Shown: positions 25,180-36,072 of the stretch, in pieces | Numbering within the stretch: the stretch's first letter is position 1 | How the letters are laid out: every line of letters begins with the position of its first letter | Assembly (NCBI GenBank): GCA_964036665.1 | Contig: OZ038532.1 | Span: forward strand, 10,682,537 to 10,746,536 | Direction of reading: 5' to 3' | DNA length: 64,000 bases | DNA from: Gordius sp. MW1 | Taxonomy: Eukaryota > Nematomorpha > Gordioida > Gordea > Gordiidae | The notes under the pieces: generated by a model | Told to the model about the DNA's origin: nothing | Database searches by the model: none | Seen by the model: only the letters and a program-made list of their open reading frames with translations | Position numbers and translations under genes: made by a program

Positions 25180-25702
25180 ATGCGGTTAGACATTAAAGAA
25201 GATGGTAGATATGATTTAATTTATAATAATTTTAATTAAGTATGGGTATTTGTGCTTATTTAAAATAAGACATGAATATGTTTGTTTGTAATAGGTAAAG
25301 ATGGGACTGAATTAAAAAAAACTCTTGTTTTATCCCTTACTATGGGGAATTATGGTAATTATTTTTAAGCATTAGATATTTTAAATATATATAAGTTAAA
25401 GGCAGATATTATTCTGCTTCCAGCAGTGAAATTCGCATGAACTATGAAATCGGCAAGAAAGATTTTGGTTTTAATATAGAAGTATTATATATATTTCATG
25501 TTTTAGGTCAAGATGAGAATTGGAATTCTGCTGGAGTGGGGAAAACTCTCTCTTCTTTTTCTTATGATAAAAATGCTGGTAATTAAAATTATGCAAGTTA
25601 TTTTTATTTTATTAATATACATTGATAAAGAGGAGTGTATTGGCAGATTGCTCAGTCTCTGAAAGTGAAAAACATGGGCAAAATTTAAAATTTTTTTTAT
25701 AA
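25180..25702 (+). CDS. Hypothetical four-exon small protein (70 residues), speculative
   Basis: Candidate exons 25180-25204, 25295-25354, 25507-25578 and 25647-25702 are each bounded by AG and GT, and all three introns are phase 1. The joined frame has no internal stop and ends in TAA. The product would open MRLDIKEDGKDG, contain GQDENWNSAGVGKTLSSFSY and end QNLKFFL. No domain is recognised. Chance agreement is possible in AT-rich DNA because the exons are short. The neighbours are transposase relics, so it may be a transposon accessory gene. Confidence 0.25.
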
Positions 25703-25716
25703 ATTATTATGCCTCA

Positions 25717-26235
25717 TTGACAAAAGTATCAATGAAATGTGACATTAGTGAAAATAAAGCTTGCAAAGAATCTCTGGGAAAGTTTACTAAGACTGTTATA
25801 TCTGAAATTAATATAGGTTCAATCAATCTGCAGTTGAGCTTATTTCAGGATGCTCATTTTTCCAGAGTTTTGAGAGGCTCCAACAGATCCGAGAGATGTA
25901 AAAATGATGTGTCGTCATTTTCACGGCGGTGACGAAGAATATCTTTATGCCGACATAAAATCAATCAAATTTCTTGCGGCTACTTTGAATGGATCAGAAA
26001 CACCTTTAAAATTTATTCAAAAATGCGATTTGTGGTATGAAGAGTTGAAACGGTTCGGTGCCAAACTAATGACAATACCTTTGGCAACGGCGACTGTTTA
26101 AAGGTCCTTTAGTGCAATAAACCGAATTATGGTTACATTAAGAAACAGGCGAGGGGAGATATCTTTAGACCACTGTATGAGAATATCTATAGTAGGGGCT
26201 GACAATTTCCGAATTTATCTTTATAACTACATATA
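25717..26235 (+). pseudogene. hAT transposase C-terminal relic
   Basis: From 25904 the frame reads FHGGDEEYLYADIKSIKFL and FGAKLMTIPLATATV, then a TAA (26099-26101), then RSFSAINRIMVTLRNRRGEI. This is the C-terminal dimerisation block of hAT transposases, where the usual reading is V(x)ERSFS; a stop replaces the Glu codon. The frame changes again upstream (25717-25932), where FQDAHFSRVLRGSNRS is not recognised. No hAT ends with a TSD were found around it. Confidence 0.7.
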
Positions 26236-27147
26236 ATAATTCCCAAAGAATCGACGAAGTAAACAGCGAAGAATATTATATAAGTATCATAATAACGAAC
26301 CAAAGAATCCCACAAAGAAAAGATGCGGATTCATATTATCATTCCTTGTAAGACGTGATTTAAAAAATGTTTTTATCATCAGAAGTTTTTGTGAAAAGTG
26401 GTGGTCTCTGCCACAGATATTACTTTCTGTAGCATAAATCTTAAATTATATTTTATTGAAAATTGCAAACAAAAGACTTACCTTCAAGTTTTCCATATTT
26501 TTCTTCATTAGTTATAGCTCTAGCATATAGAAATATGACTCGTTGCACATATTAAACAATTTTGTTTAACATATAATATATTGTATCTATTATAGATTTG
26601 TAAAATTTCCTTTAAATATCACCTATGATACTGTATAAAAAACAAGTATACTTTTTATTAACCTTATGGTATTCTTGTAGTAATATAACTTTAATTAAAA
26701 AATATATCATTTAAATATAAACTTATTTTGTAGCATTTGTTTTTATTATATGTTTATACTCCATTTAAAAAACATATAACACAATAAAACTACTTATAAT
26801 ATACTATTACCTAATTAGAACATTGGTACCTTTATTATGATTTAGATGACTTTATTCACATCCCTCATTATAATTTGAATACACAACAGACATTGCAGTA
26901 TAATATTTGAATACCTTACGATTTAACATTGTTATTCATATTAACCTATTTACAATTATATATAAATTTATTCTTAGCGATCTATAATCATTCTATCTTT
27001 TTGTTACAAATTTAGTAATAAACTTAAATCTTATTTACATTTTGTATTTTATATAAATTTAATTTAAAATCATATGATATTTCTACATAATAATTTTGAT
27101 ACATACATTATATTTGTCTTCTATATTTTATCTTTTGTACCGGATTC
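26236..27147. other. Very AT-rich stretch without genes
   Basis: No coding frame or repeat structure recognised. It ends at the right arm of the 30-bp inverted repeat (27148-27177), about 120 bp before the TMEM14 start codon. Confidence 0.5.
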
Positions 27148-27293
27148 GTCTATGGTATTATTAGTCTATGATTATAAATAGCCATATATTAATAAACTTT
27201 TTATTTTATTACTATTATGTCCCCAAACGCCATATGACGTAAAAATTAAATCTACACTGCATTCAAAAACGTTTGACTCTATTACATCGTAAA

Positions 27294-27941
27294 ATGGAGA
27301 CAAAATCATTCCTTAAAAATTCAAAAATTGATTGGATCGGTTACAGCTATGCTGGAATGGTATTGACAGGTGGCATAATGGGATATGTCAAAGCAAGTAA
27401 TGAATCTTTAGACATAAACATACTGTTACTTGATTTTCCTAAATATTTTTTATTAGATTATATTTTATTATGAATATCTAGGAAGTGTAATGTCTTTAGC
27501 ATCTGGGATTTTGTTTGGAAGTTTGCTGACCTATGGTGCATACCTTACTTCTCATCGTCCTTCAAATTATTATTTGATTTTAGGTGACTAAAACCTAAAA
27601 TATTTTTTAATTAGTTTAAGAGATTTTAAATTTGTACCTTAAAAATTATTAATAGTTTATATATTATAAATGCTTCTTTTAGGGACCTCATTAACTTTGG
27701 CAGCTTTAATGGGCCAAAGATTTTATAAAAGTGGTAAAATAATGCCTGCTGGTCTTATTTTTGGAATAAGGTAATTAAATTATTTATTTTTAAGGTAAAA
27801 TAAATTTAACAACTATGTAGTTACTCAACTAATAGTTTATTAAAATCTTATTTTGCTTTTAATGCTACATTTAAATATATAAAATTTAGTGCTCTTATGG
27901 CAATACGATATGGATTGCGATACATAAATGAATCAAGATAA
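27294..27941 (+). CDS. TMEM14 family membrane protein, 4 exons, complete
   Basis: Exons 27294-27396, 27482-27583, 27683-27770 and 27890-27941 join with matching phases (1, 1, 2) to give about 114 residues, the usual length for TMEM14. The start METKSFL was chosen because it is the only ATG upstream of the first helix; a longer frame needs a TTG. Blocks in order: DWIGYSYAGMVLTGGIMGYV, SVMSLASGILFGSLLTYGAY, SLTLAALMGQRFYKSGKIMP, AGLIFGIR, LMAIRYGLRYI. They correspond to the glycine-rich helices of TMEM14A/C, including the FYxSGKxMPAGLI signature. TMEM14C in vertebrates is a mitochondrial inner-membrane protein needed for haem synthesis; the paralogue here cannot be decided. The gene begins right after the right end of the transposon nest. 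Confidence 0.92.
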
Positions 27942-28278
27942 ATTCTTATTATAGATATAGCATATTTTTTGTAAATTGATAAAATTATGCACCAATTTTT
28001 CTAAACGCACACACATATTAGTTCAATACATGCATGGAAGATACTTGAATACCTACAAAATGCCTTTCTTTGTTTTATACTAAAAAGTATTCAAACTTAT
28101 ATTGTAGCCTCTTATAATTGATTTGGTTTTATTATTTTATATATTTAAATAAATATAGTTTCAAGTATTCTATTGGTTTTGGGCTTATATGATTCAAAAC
28201 ATTTTAACTTTCACAAAAATAGATATTGAAAATTTCAAATCGAAATTTTTTATTAGCTTGACAAGATCTACCATACAT

Positions 28279-29020
28279 CAGTGGCGTAATTGAGGGGGGG
28301 GTGGGAAATTCCCCCCCTCCCCCCGGCAAAAATTTGAAAAGTTTTTTGATTAACAACTAAATCAAATGGGTTAAAATATTATAGTTTAGTTACATCAAAG
28401 ACTTTAAGACACTTATAAAAACCTAGAAACGTAATATATACATTTAAGTTTTTTAATTTAATTTTTGACAAAATGCATTGTAAAATTTCCAAATATGATT
28501 GTGAAAATTGCTGTGAAAAATTTGTTTGAACATTTATTTCCTGTGAACAAGACCACCCCAGGAAGTAGATAACTAAGCGATTATTATAATGTTCCTCATT
28601 CAATATAATATTAATACTCTTATCATTTATCATATTTGTCTAAAATTTTCTGCTGCAACCCATCACGGTCTGATAACTAAATTGTCTGCCAAGGCCAGCC
28701 AAAACCCTTTAATTGCCCAATTCACTAATGCTGTCCGAACAGCCGGGCCCAAAATGACGATTTTAAATTTCAAGAATTAATTTTGTCTTATTTTCAAAAA
28801 AATTTGATCTAATTCTAGAATTTTTATAAATAGAAAGTGACAAAAAAATATGAAAATCTTAATTTAGAACGGTAGCCTGCCCGACCCCTTACCCGAGTGG
28901 GCCCAGCAGCGAGCCCGACTTTTTGGTTGTTTAATTTTTGTTTTTAATTACAAATAAAATGTAAAAAAAAAAATTGCCAGCATTCCCCCCCCCCTGGAGA
29001 AAATCCTGGCTACGCGCCTG
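28279..29020. mobile_element. Non-autonomous hAT element with perfect 8-bp TSD
   Basis: CCATACAT at 28271-28278 is repeated at 29021-29028. The ends are CAGTGGCGTA and TACGCGCCTG (inverse CAGGCGCGTA), the typical hAT form. Long G and C runs sit just inside both ends. The 742-bp interior has no transposase; 28870-28930 holds CCCGACC-type words like the minisatellites elsewhere in the window. Confidence 0.88.
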
Positions 29021-31328
29021 CCATACATTAACAGCAAAGTTTTTCAATTTAAATTCATATTTTTAATAGTAGATATTTTGGGAAATTTGGGACCACACAA
29101 CCAATGTCTCACACAGAACGATAAATGATTTTTAAAATTTTTTGAGATGCATGGTTATCAAATTTTAGTTACTTATTCATTAATAAATTCTTGCAAATAT
29201 TTTGATATTATTGTATTCCACTATGGAATTTCGAATCTAAAGATATTTTAAGATTTTCCTTTGGTGACGAAAATGGAATAAATATCATGTATGTATATTG
29301 ATGAATCTTAATTTTTTTTGGGGGGCGGATAATTTTTTATATCTTTTACACGGAGATTTAATATACCTATATTTTTTAAATGGAAAAAATTTCTATGTGT
29401 GTGTTTGTGTTCGCAGGAGGAGGAAAACTTTTATTTTTTACGAGCCTAGCAAGAGTACACTTAGATGATGCTCCTTTTGGCCCACATGACATGCATTAAA
29501 GACTTTGATCTTTTAGAGCTCCGAGTTAATTGTCATAAACATATCAAAAATTCATTTTTATTTTTTGAGACTTCATCTTCTCCTTTTTTTTTGCTGAAGA
29601 TGGACCATAAGTGTCCGAAATATTGCGTTCCATTTCCCTCTACCTACTCTATCAATCCAAATCCACCGTATTTATACAATGACATTTATATAAACGGATT
29701 GAAAATTATTGACTATATACTTACAAACTCCTGGAAAGATAATGTCTACATTTTATTTTTTGAATGTCATTGTATAAACTCGGTGATTCGATTCGAAATC
29801 CAAAGGCGTACTATTGAATTTACTTTTTATTGTCTTTTTTATTTGTTCCTGAAATTCATCCTCCTGAATATGTTCTAAACAAGGGAAGCTTTGTCATTTG
29901 CAATATTCAGTTCCGCGAATTATCCCTTCCATCTTTTCCTTAAGCTTCAATAAAGTTTGTTCTTCTAGCTTCTGATTACTTCAAGGACACTCACATCACG
30001 ACTTTTCTTCTCCTTTATTTTGACCGATTTGTACCTTATACAATCAATCCCTATCTTGTATGCTAACTATCTCGGTGTAAGCAGCATTTATGCTGCAACG
30101 ACTTTATTCGCAGCTTTTGAATTTTTTAAAGAGTTTTTTTCTAATAAACTCTATAACCGATTGATACCACCACCAGAATTCTCTATTCAAGGCATTGCCA
30201 TATTTGGCCTGTCCTAGCCATTATCGACGTTTCCTAAAAGCCATCATCTGACAGTCTTGGTTCACGTCCCAGTTAACTTAATCCACTAGTATGGAAGCTT
30301 CGTGATAGTATTTATTGCTTGTCAACCTTTCCTGCTTCCATTTCAATTGTAATTCTCTCCTTGCAGGACTCATCTTTTGAGGCCCGTAATAATAAGTGGG
30401 CGATGTTGTTTGGCGATTTCCGCTTCGGTTATATCTTGTCTTAATAACACAGCTCTACAAATATTGACTTTGTGATTACATCCCGCAATCCGACCAAAAA
30501 TTCTTATAGAGAATTTTGAGCTAAAAAATAATCTGTTTTTAGTTTTTTTTCTACAATTACTAGTTTTTTAGATATACGAGGTTGAAGGTGCCAAAAATGC
30601 CCTTTTTAAGCCTTTTTGAGGCTATATTGCCACGGTTGATATATTTAGTGAAAAATAGTAATATACATGTAGATTAAAGTTTCATCTATGGGTCCATTAA
30701 TTTATTTTTTTGTTACACCTCTATATTTAAATTTATTCGAGATTACTATTTATATGATTTTGAATGAGATAATTGATAATATTCAATTATATCTGGAAAA
30801 AGGAGTATATTAGAGTACATATACTACACACGCGCTGTTTACTAACGCATCGCTCTCTCCCTTTCTCCATCACTTCCACTCTTGCCCCCATATATCCAAG
30901 CACACATGAAGGGGGCGGGAGTGGACGAGAAACATATCTTTAAAATTAATGCCATTATACATTAAAATATTTTTTAATTAATATCGAAATGTATCATTAA
31001 TTAATCTCATTCATTTAATTTATTCCCTTGTAATTTACTTCTTATTTTTGTATCCGGCCAATTTCAAACTCAACATAGGTAAAATATCTTGATTGTTGTT
31101 GTAAGTGTTGTATACTGGAGTATACACGTCTTTTCATACACGTCTTTTCCTTTATTTATTTTTCCTTACGTATGTGATACTTTACCCCCCCCCCACACGC
31201 GCTTATACGTATTTGTTATTTCTTCCCCATTGATTAACATGAACACGCATCAGTGATTTTTGATATACGCGTGTGATCGTATTGACAATTTTGATATCAT
31301 ACATTATTATAATTATTATAGTTTTTCC
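29021..31328. other. Intergenic, no recognised gene
   Basis: Frames at 29465-29878 and 30020-30217 are open but match no family I know. The second is hydrophobic (LYANYLGVSSIYAATTLFAA). Splice context is lacking. 30800-30910 is GC-richer without homology. It ends at the tRNA gene. Confidence 0.45.
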
Positions 31329-31415
31329 GCCGGGATGATCTTCAGTGGTCTGGGGTGCAGGCTTCAAACCTGTAGTCGCTTAACGGCGAAGTGGTTCGAT
31401 TCCACCTTTCCGGCG
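31329..31415 (+). tRNA. trnaSec: tRNA-Sec, selenocysteine, anticodon TCA
   Basis: An 87-nt match to animal selenocysteine tRNA. The acceptor starts GCCGGGA and pairs with TTTCCGGC, followed by discriminator G (31415). The D arm is TGATCTTCAGTGGTCTGGGG, the anticodon stem-loop GCAGGCTTCAAACCTGTAG has TCA at 31364-31366, the long variable arm is CGCTTAACGGCG, and the T arm contains GGTTCGATTCC. The long extra arm, 87-nt length and UCA anticodon together are diagnostic. CCA follows directly in the DNA, as in vertebrate copies. Upstream AT-rich sequence (TATTATAGTTTTT) may serve as the TATA element that drives this tRNA externally in animals. The tRNA implies the organism makes selenoproteins; no selenoprotein gene is visible here. 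Confidence 0.96.
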
Positions 31416-31837
31416 CCAATATCGTCTTCCTGGGGAATACGATTTAACTATTAAAAAGAGGATTGAATGAAGGGGAGTAATTATCGAGGAAGGATAGGGG
31501 AATAAGTTAAACATGTAACGGATTGAAATTATAACTATACTATTTATTATTAATTAAGTGAATTATGGAGCCTCATAAATTACAGAAGCTGATTGAGAAT
31601 AAAACCTATAGAGTGGAAAAGAACTTGATGGGTAAATCAAAGGTTTAGGAATTGTTTGAAGTTATATATGGCGAGAATGACAAAAAAATAAATTATGTGA
31701 GTTCTGGCTGTCATACTATTTACACATATAGTGCAACATCAACAGGTTATATAACATATTATTAAGAATATTTTATTCATAAATTTAAAAAATCATTTTT
31801 TTAGCAATACTATATTGTTTTAAATATATATATGTGG

Positions 31838-31920
31838 TATAATCATAGACTAGATAGACTGCTTACCCTTTTTCCGCCATTTTGATGAGAACATGGTAAA
31901 GTGGTGATTATATAAATATT
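31838..31920. mobile_element. Solitary end of a MULE-like element
   Basis: CATAGACTAGATAGACTGCT followed by CCGCCATTTTGATG repeats the outer end of the foldback element at 43199 (CATAGACTAGATAGACTT, CCGCCATCTTGA). No partner end was found nearby, so it is a truncated copy. Confidence 0.5.
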
Positions 31921-32184
31921 AGAATTTTTGTAAATTAAATAATCTTAGAAACGTAAATAAAAATTTTTTGAATTGGGTAGATATCAAAAACAGCATTCTA
32001 ATTAAATATCATGTTTGTTTAATAAATATAGCGCCATCTATATTATGTATAATATTAATTTATTAACGTTAGTTCAAATATACAAACTTGTAATTCGTGG
32101 TGTCAAATTGTTTCTGAAGGCTGCCAATTTATTTTAGCAAATCAATTTAATATCTATAACCTTTTTTTTACTTTTGTGTCGGTT

Positions 32185-32385
32185 CGGATTGAAATATTTG
32201 AAACGCTTTCGGGTCTAGTCGTTTTTGGGTTGAAAAATTTTTAAACGCTTTCGGGTCAAGTCGGGTTCGGGTTGAAAATTTTTGAACGCTTTTGGGTCGG
32301 GTTCGGGTTGAATTAAAAACGCTTTAGGGTCGGGTTCGGGTTGAAAAAATTTAAACGATTTCGGGTTCGGGTTGAAAAAAAGTGA
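32185..32385. repeat. CCCGACCCGAAAGC minisatellite, locus C (inverse orientation)
   Basis: Five or so units of GGGTTGAAAAATTTTTAAACGCTTTCGGGTC type, the reverse complement of the units at 1996-2170 and 2880-3025, with steps of about 30-37 bp. Confidence 0.7.
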
Positions 32386-32524
32386 CTTGTAGGGCTCCAA
32401 TATACAGTCAATCCAAGGCAGACTGAGTTCTTTCAACTACGGCTGTTGTTGTTTAATAGCACCGGCTGATTGTCATTTCACGTTAGATGTATCCAACGTA
32501 TATGCATGCCTTACATTAGGATTG

Positions 32525-33601
32525 CTACAAGACGACAACTATCGGGGACAATATTCTTATTGAAGCAGCATTAAACTCTACAGGAACACAAATTCGTCTA
32601 TTATTCGCTATAGTGTTGACTGCATGTTTCCCACCCCGAGCACAAACGTTGTGGTATAAGCAAAGATTCAATGAATGATGATACCGACATCCTTCAAGGT
32701 GCAACGATCTAAAGTTATCATTCAGCGACGCAATGTATTTTGAAGCATTTTGATAGCTATAGGATCTTTGCATTGTCATTGCCAATTTTAAAATTAGCTT
32801 TGGTATGAGTGTACCAAATCGATGTACACATGATTTACTCAACACTGATATCAGTTTTGAACTGCAGTACAATATTTTAGAAATGTCAGCGATTTTTGCA
32901 ATGTCCCGCCACTAACTCATGAACAAAAAACCATTTACGACGCATTATGCTAATAGTTTCGGCAGGACAAGGGGTTCCTTTTTTTTAAATGCATCAGGTG
33001 GAACTGGCAAATCATTTCTCATTTCGATAATTCATGCCGAGATACGATACAAAAATGGCATCGCATTGGCCGTGTCATTAAAATATAAATGAAAAACTCG
33101 AAGTCAGCAATTAGAATGGCAAGTTCCGAGGTGAACATGTATGCTGCCACGAATCCCTATGATTCCCACATATGTGCCGATTGAATTTCCAATTAAATTG
33201 GCATTCGCAATGACAATCAATAAGGCGCAAGGCCAAACGATGTCTATTTGTAGTTTAGATATTGCCACACCATGCTTTTCTCACGGACAGCTATATGTGG
33301 CAGTGGCTAAACCATCCAGTTTGTGTTGACTAAAGACGGACTGCCCAAAAATATTATATATTTCATTGCACTTAAAGATTGATGATGAATTATATTTTAA
33401 TCGTCATAATTTGGTCATTTTGTAGGCCAACATTATCACAACGCTCTATTATCATTTCAATCATAACCACATACCCATACACTTATAGTATTTTCTGGAA
33501 ATAAGCTGACCCAAATTCTTTCATATATTTCCTATTGATGGTACCAATTATTTAGCCAAATAAGAACTAAGCCAAAGCAACGCTTGGCCGGGCACAGCTA
33601 A
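32525..33601 (+). pseudogene. Helitron helicase relic with Helitron 3' end
   Basis: Scattered plus-strand frames carry the PIF1-like helicase part of a Helitron Rep/Hel protein: IRLLFAIVLTACFPPRAQTL, FKISFGMSVPNRCTHDLLNT, then FFLNASGGTGKSFLISI (Walker A, near 32980-33025). After an internal deletion come LPRIPMIPTYVPIEFPIKLA, FAMTINKAQGQ and CFSHGQLYVAVAKPS (33141-33329), the last helicase motifs. Many stops and shifts show it is dead. Downstream, a short hairpin GCCAAAGCAACGCTTGGC leads to CGGGCACAGCTAA followed by T (33580-33602), matching the Helitron rule of a hairpin, CTRR and insertion before T. The 5' TC end was not located. Confidence 0.85.
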
Positions 33602-34214
33602 TATTACATATAAGTAGTAAATCAAGCAAGATATATAAATTTAATCTAATTTAAAACTTGCATAAGTTTTATCCTACATTTATTTACAATCGCACATACA
33701 TTCTTAAACAATCTTTCACAATATTTTTAAGAATTTAAGTATGAGCCTAGTTTAATAGATCTAAATTACTTTATTTTAATTAGACGATTTTGGCACTTGC
33801 AAATTTTTGCAACTTTACTACCTAGCTAGCTAAATTTGTACATATTTTGTGAGCTATTTACACCTTGGCTGACATTTGATTATATTTTCATAATGATCTC
33901 GATGAATACCAAATCGACTTCTATCAATCAGTGTTTGTAGAGCGTATCGTGAAGAAGGGGTCTAAAATTTAATAACATAATAAATGCAAAAAAGCCGAAG
34001 GAAAAATTGTGCTAAAACTAGAACTGAAATTAAATTTTGCTTTACTGTTACAAGGTTTTTAACTTTTTTTATTAAATCAAATGCGTCATGCCTTATTCTA
34101 AAATAATTTTGGCTTTTGTTAACGCATCATATTATGACGTTTTAGCTAATGGTTTTGGCACTATTAAGTGTTTAATACCCTTATAATATAATTGCCATTA
34201 TATATGACCACACA
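33602..34214. other. Intergenic, no recognised gene
   Basis: AT-rich DNA after the Helitron end with no coding signal; it ends at a MITE target site. Confidence 0.45.
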
Positions 34215-34363
34215 CATGGGCGTAGCCAGCTTTGGAATTAGAGGGGGGCAGTAATGATTTAAGGATGCTTAGGGAGGAAAAAAATGAACATTTTTATAAA
34301 TTTTAGCCATAATTTTAATGAATTTCAACAATTTTTTGGACCCCCCCTTTGGCTACGCCCATG
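34215..34363. mobile_element. 149-bp hAT-like MITE with perfect TSD
   Basis: Ends CATGGGCGTAGCCA and TGGCTACGCCCATG are exact inverses. ACCACACA at 34207-34214 repeats at 34364-34371 (8 bp). The interior has the family's AGAGGGGGGCAGTAATGATT word. Confidence 0.9.
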
Positions 34364-34499
34364 ACCACACATTAAAAACAATTTAATAAATATATTGTGA
34401 CTTTGTTATCTCTATAATTGTATGTACTTTACAGACCCCTAAAGTACGATATACCCGATTTTCCCGCTTATTGGTTTTAACAATTCAACCATAGACAAG

Positions 34500-35660
34500 C
34501 TTTATTAATTGCTATGCAATTTATGGGCTCGTTTTTTGGTTGTCCGTTGTCCGTCGTCCGTCCGTTGTCTACCCTCCTATCTATTTGCATTGGGTATATT
34601 AGGTTATCGATTTTTTAAATTAATGCATGAGAAAGAGGTGCCCCACCCCTCATCTCTATCTCCCTCGCTGTGTTATTTTTTAAATTAATGCATAAGAGGT
34701 GCCCCACCCCTCATCTCTATCTCCCTCGCTTTCGGGCGGGGTCGGGTTTTAATTGCTACGTTAAATTAATGCATAAGTATATCTATTCGTTTTTGAATTG
34801 GGTAACATTGATATTAATTGCTATAATTACCCTATGCCCTCCACTACAAGGGCCTATGTCTCTACTGATATGGGTCCCTGTGCCCCCTCCCCTACAAAAA
34901 CCTATGCCTCTACTGATGTGGGTTCGAATCCCGGCGAGGGCAAATTCTTAATTGCTGGTTCGATGAGAGTTGAAATTTTTTTTTTAAATTAAATTAATAA
35001 ATTGCTCTTGTTAATACCATTGATAATATGACTTTTTGACCATGTCCTGGCTACTGACCAATAAAAAAAATGACCATTGGCCAAATTGTTTTTCCAAATT
35101 TTTTTTTCGTTTTTGAATTGGTATATTAAGTTAACATTGATAATGACCCTATGCCCTCCCATAGAAGGGCCTATGCCTCTACTGATATGGGACCCTGTGC
35201 CCCCCCCCTAAAAAGACTTATGCCTCTACTGATGTGGGTTCGAATCCCGGAGAGGCCACAAAATTTTTTATTTTTTTTTAAAATTAATATATTGTTTTTG
35301 TTCATACCATTGATAATATGGCTTTTTGGCCGTCCGCTGGCAGCTGACCAATGGAAAAAATGACCATTGGCCAAAGTGTGAATCGAAATTTTTTTTTGAC
35401 TCTTATTTTATTAGGACCGTCTCTTGGTAGTGACCAATGAAAAAAAATGACCATTGGCCAAAGTTTGAATCGAAATTTTTTTTCTCGTTTTTTTTGACTC
35501 TCATGTATTTATAGACCGTCTTTTGGTACTGACCAATGGAAAAAAAACCATTGGCCAAATTGTGAATCGAATTTTTTTTCGTTTTTTTTAACTCTTATGT
35601 ATTATTAGACCGTCTCTTGGTACTGACCAATGGAACAATTTAGCACATGTAAATTTTTTG
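34500..35660 (+). repeat. R-family repeat, copy 2 (no 3' tail)
   Basis: Starts AATTGCTATGCAATTTATGG with GTCCGT repeats, then GAGGTGCCCCACCCCTCATC twice. Two tRNA-like segments follow with GGTTCGAATCCCGG (34921 and 35228). Then comes a row of CCAATGG...CCATTGG hairpin units near 35060, 35345, 35430, 35528 and 35622. The tail and terminal GC hairpin found in copies 1, 3, 7 and 8 are missing. From 34785 onward it is part of the left arm of the inverted duplication. Confidence 0.75.
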
Positions 35661-35906
35661 ATATATATTTATGATACCTGTTACATTTTTAGATGCGCGG
35701 TAGTAACAGGCATTTTTTACATAATCGAAGCTAACAAAAACCTTTTTTGTTAGAATATGCCAGGTCCTACTTCAACAGCCATTAAATTTTCACAATCAAA
35801 ATTTTTTCTAAAGATAAAAATAAATTAAATTTATTACTTAGAATCAAGCCGTGAGTGAGCGTAGGCCAATACCTGACTCTTATCACAAAATAACATAAAA
35901 TATACC

Positions 35907-36072
35907 CATGGGCCTAGCCAAGGGGGGGGGGGAGGGCGGCATGGAGGAGCGGCTGCCCCTTATAAATATCCAAATTTATTAAGATTATGGCTAAAATTTC
36001 AAAATATAATCACTTTGCCCCTCCCTAAATCATTATTGCCTCCCTCTAATTCCAATGCTGGCTAGGCCCATA
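35907..36072. mobile_element. 166-bp hAT-like MITE with perfect TSD, in the left arm
   Basis: Ends CATGGGCCTAGCCA and TGGCTAGGCCCATA (one terminal mismatch). AATATACC at 35899-35906 repeats at 36073-36080. The same insertion is present in the right arm at about 54208-54380, so it preceded the duplication. Confidence 0.85.

Larger units (their letters stand above)
16773..27177. mobile_element. Composite nest of DNA transposons bounded by a 30-bp inverted repeat
   Basis: 16773-16802 and 27148-27177 are perfect inverted copies (core ATCATAGACTAATAATACCA). Inside the left end sits the MULE at 16796-22527. The right half has FLYWCH domains, a satellite array and a hAT relic. Either the whole is one 10.4-kb element loaded with insertions, or two related elements share the terminal sequence. 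The short CATAGACTA...TAGACTG motif also ends the foldback element at 43199 and occurs alone at 31849. Confidence 0.6.

Noticed and set aside
32525-32872. Minus-strand 115-codon frame
   Set aside because: Antisense shadow of the Helitron helicase blocks that read on the plus strand.
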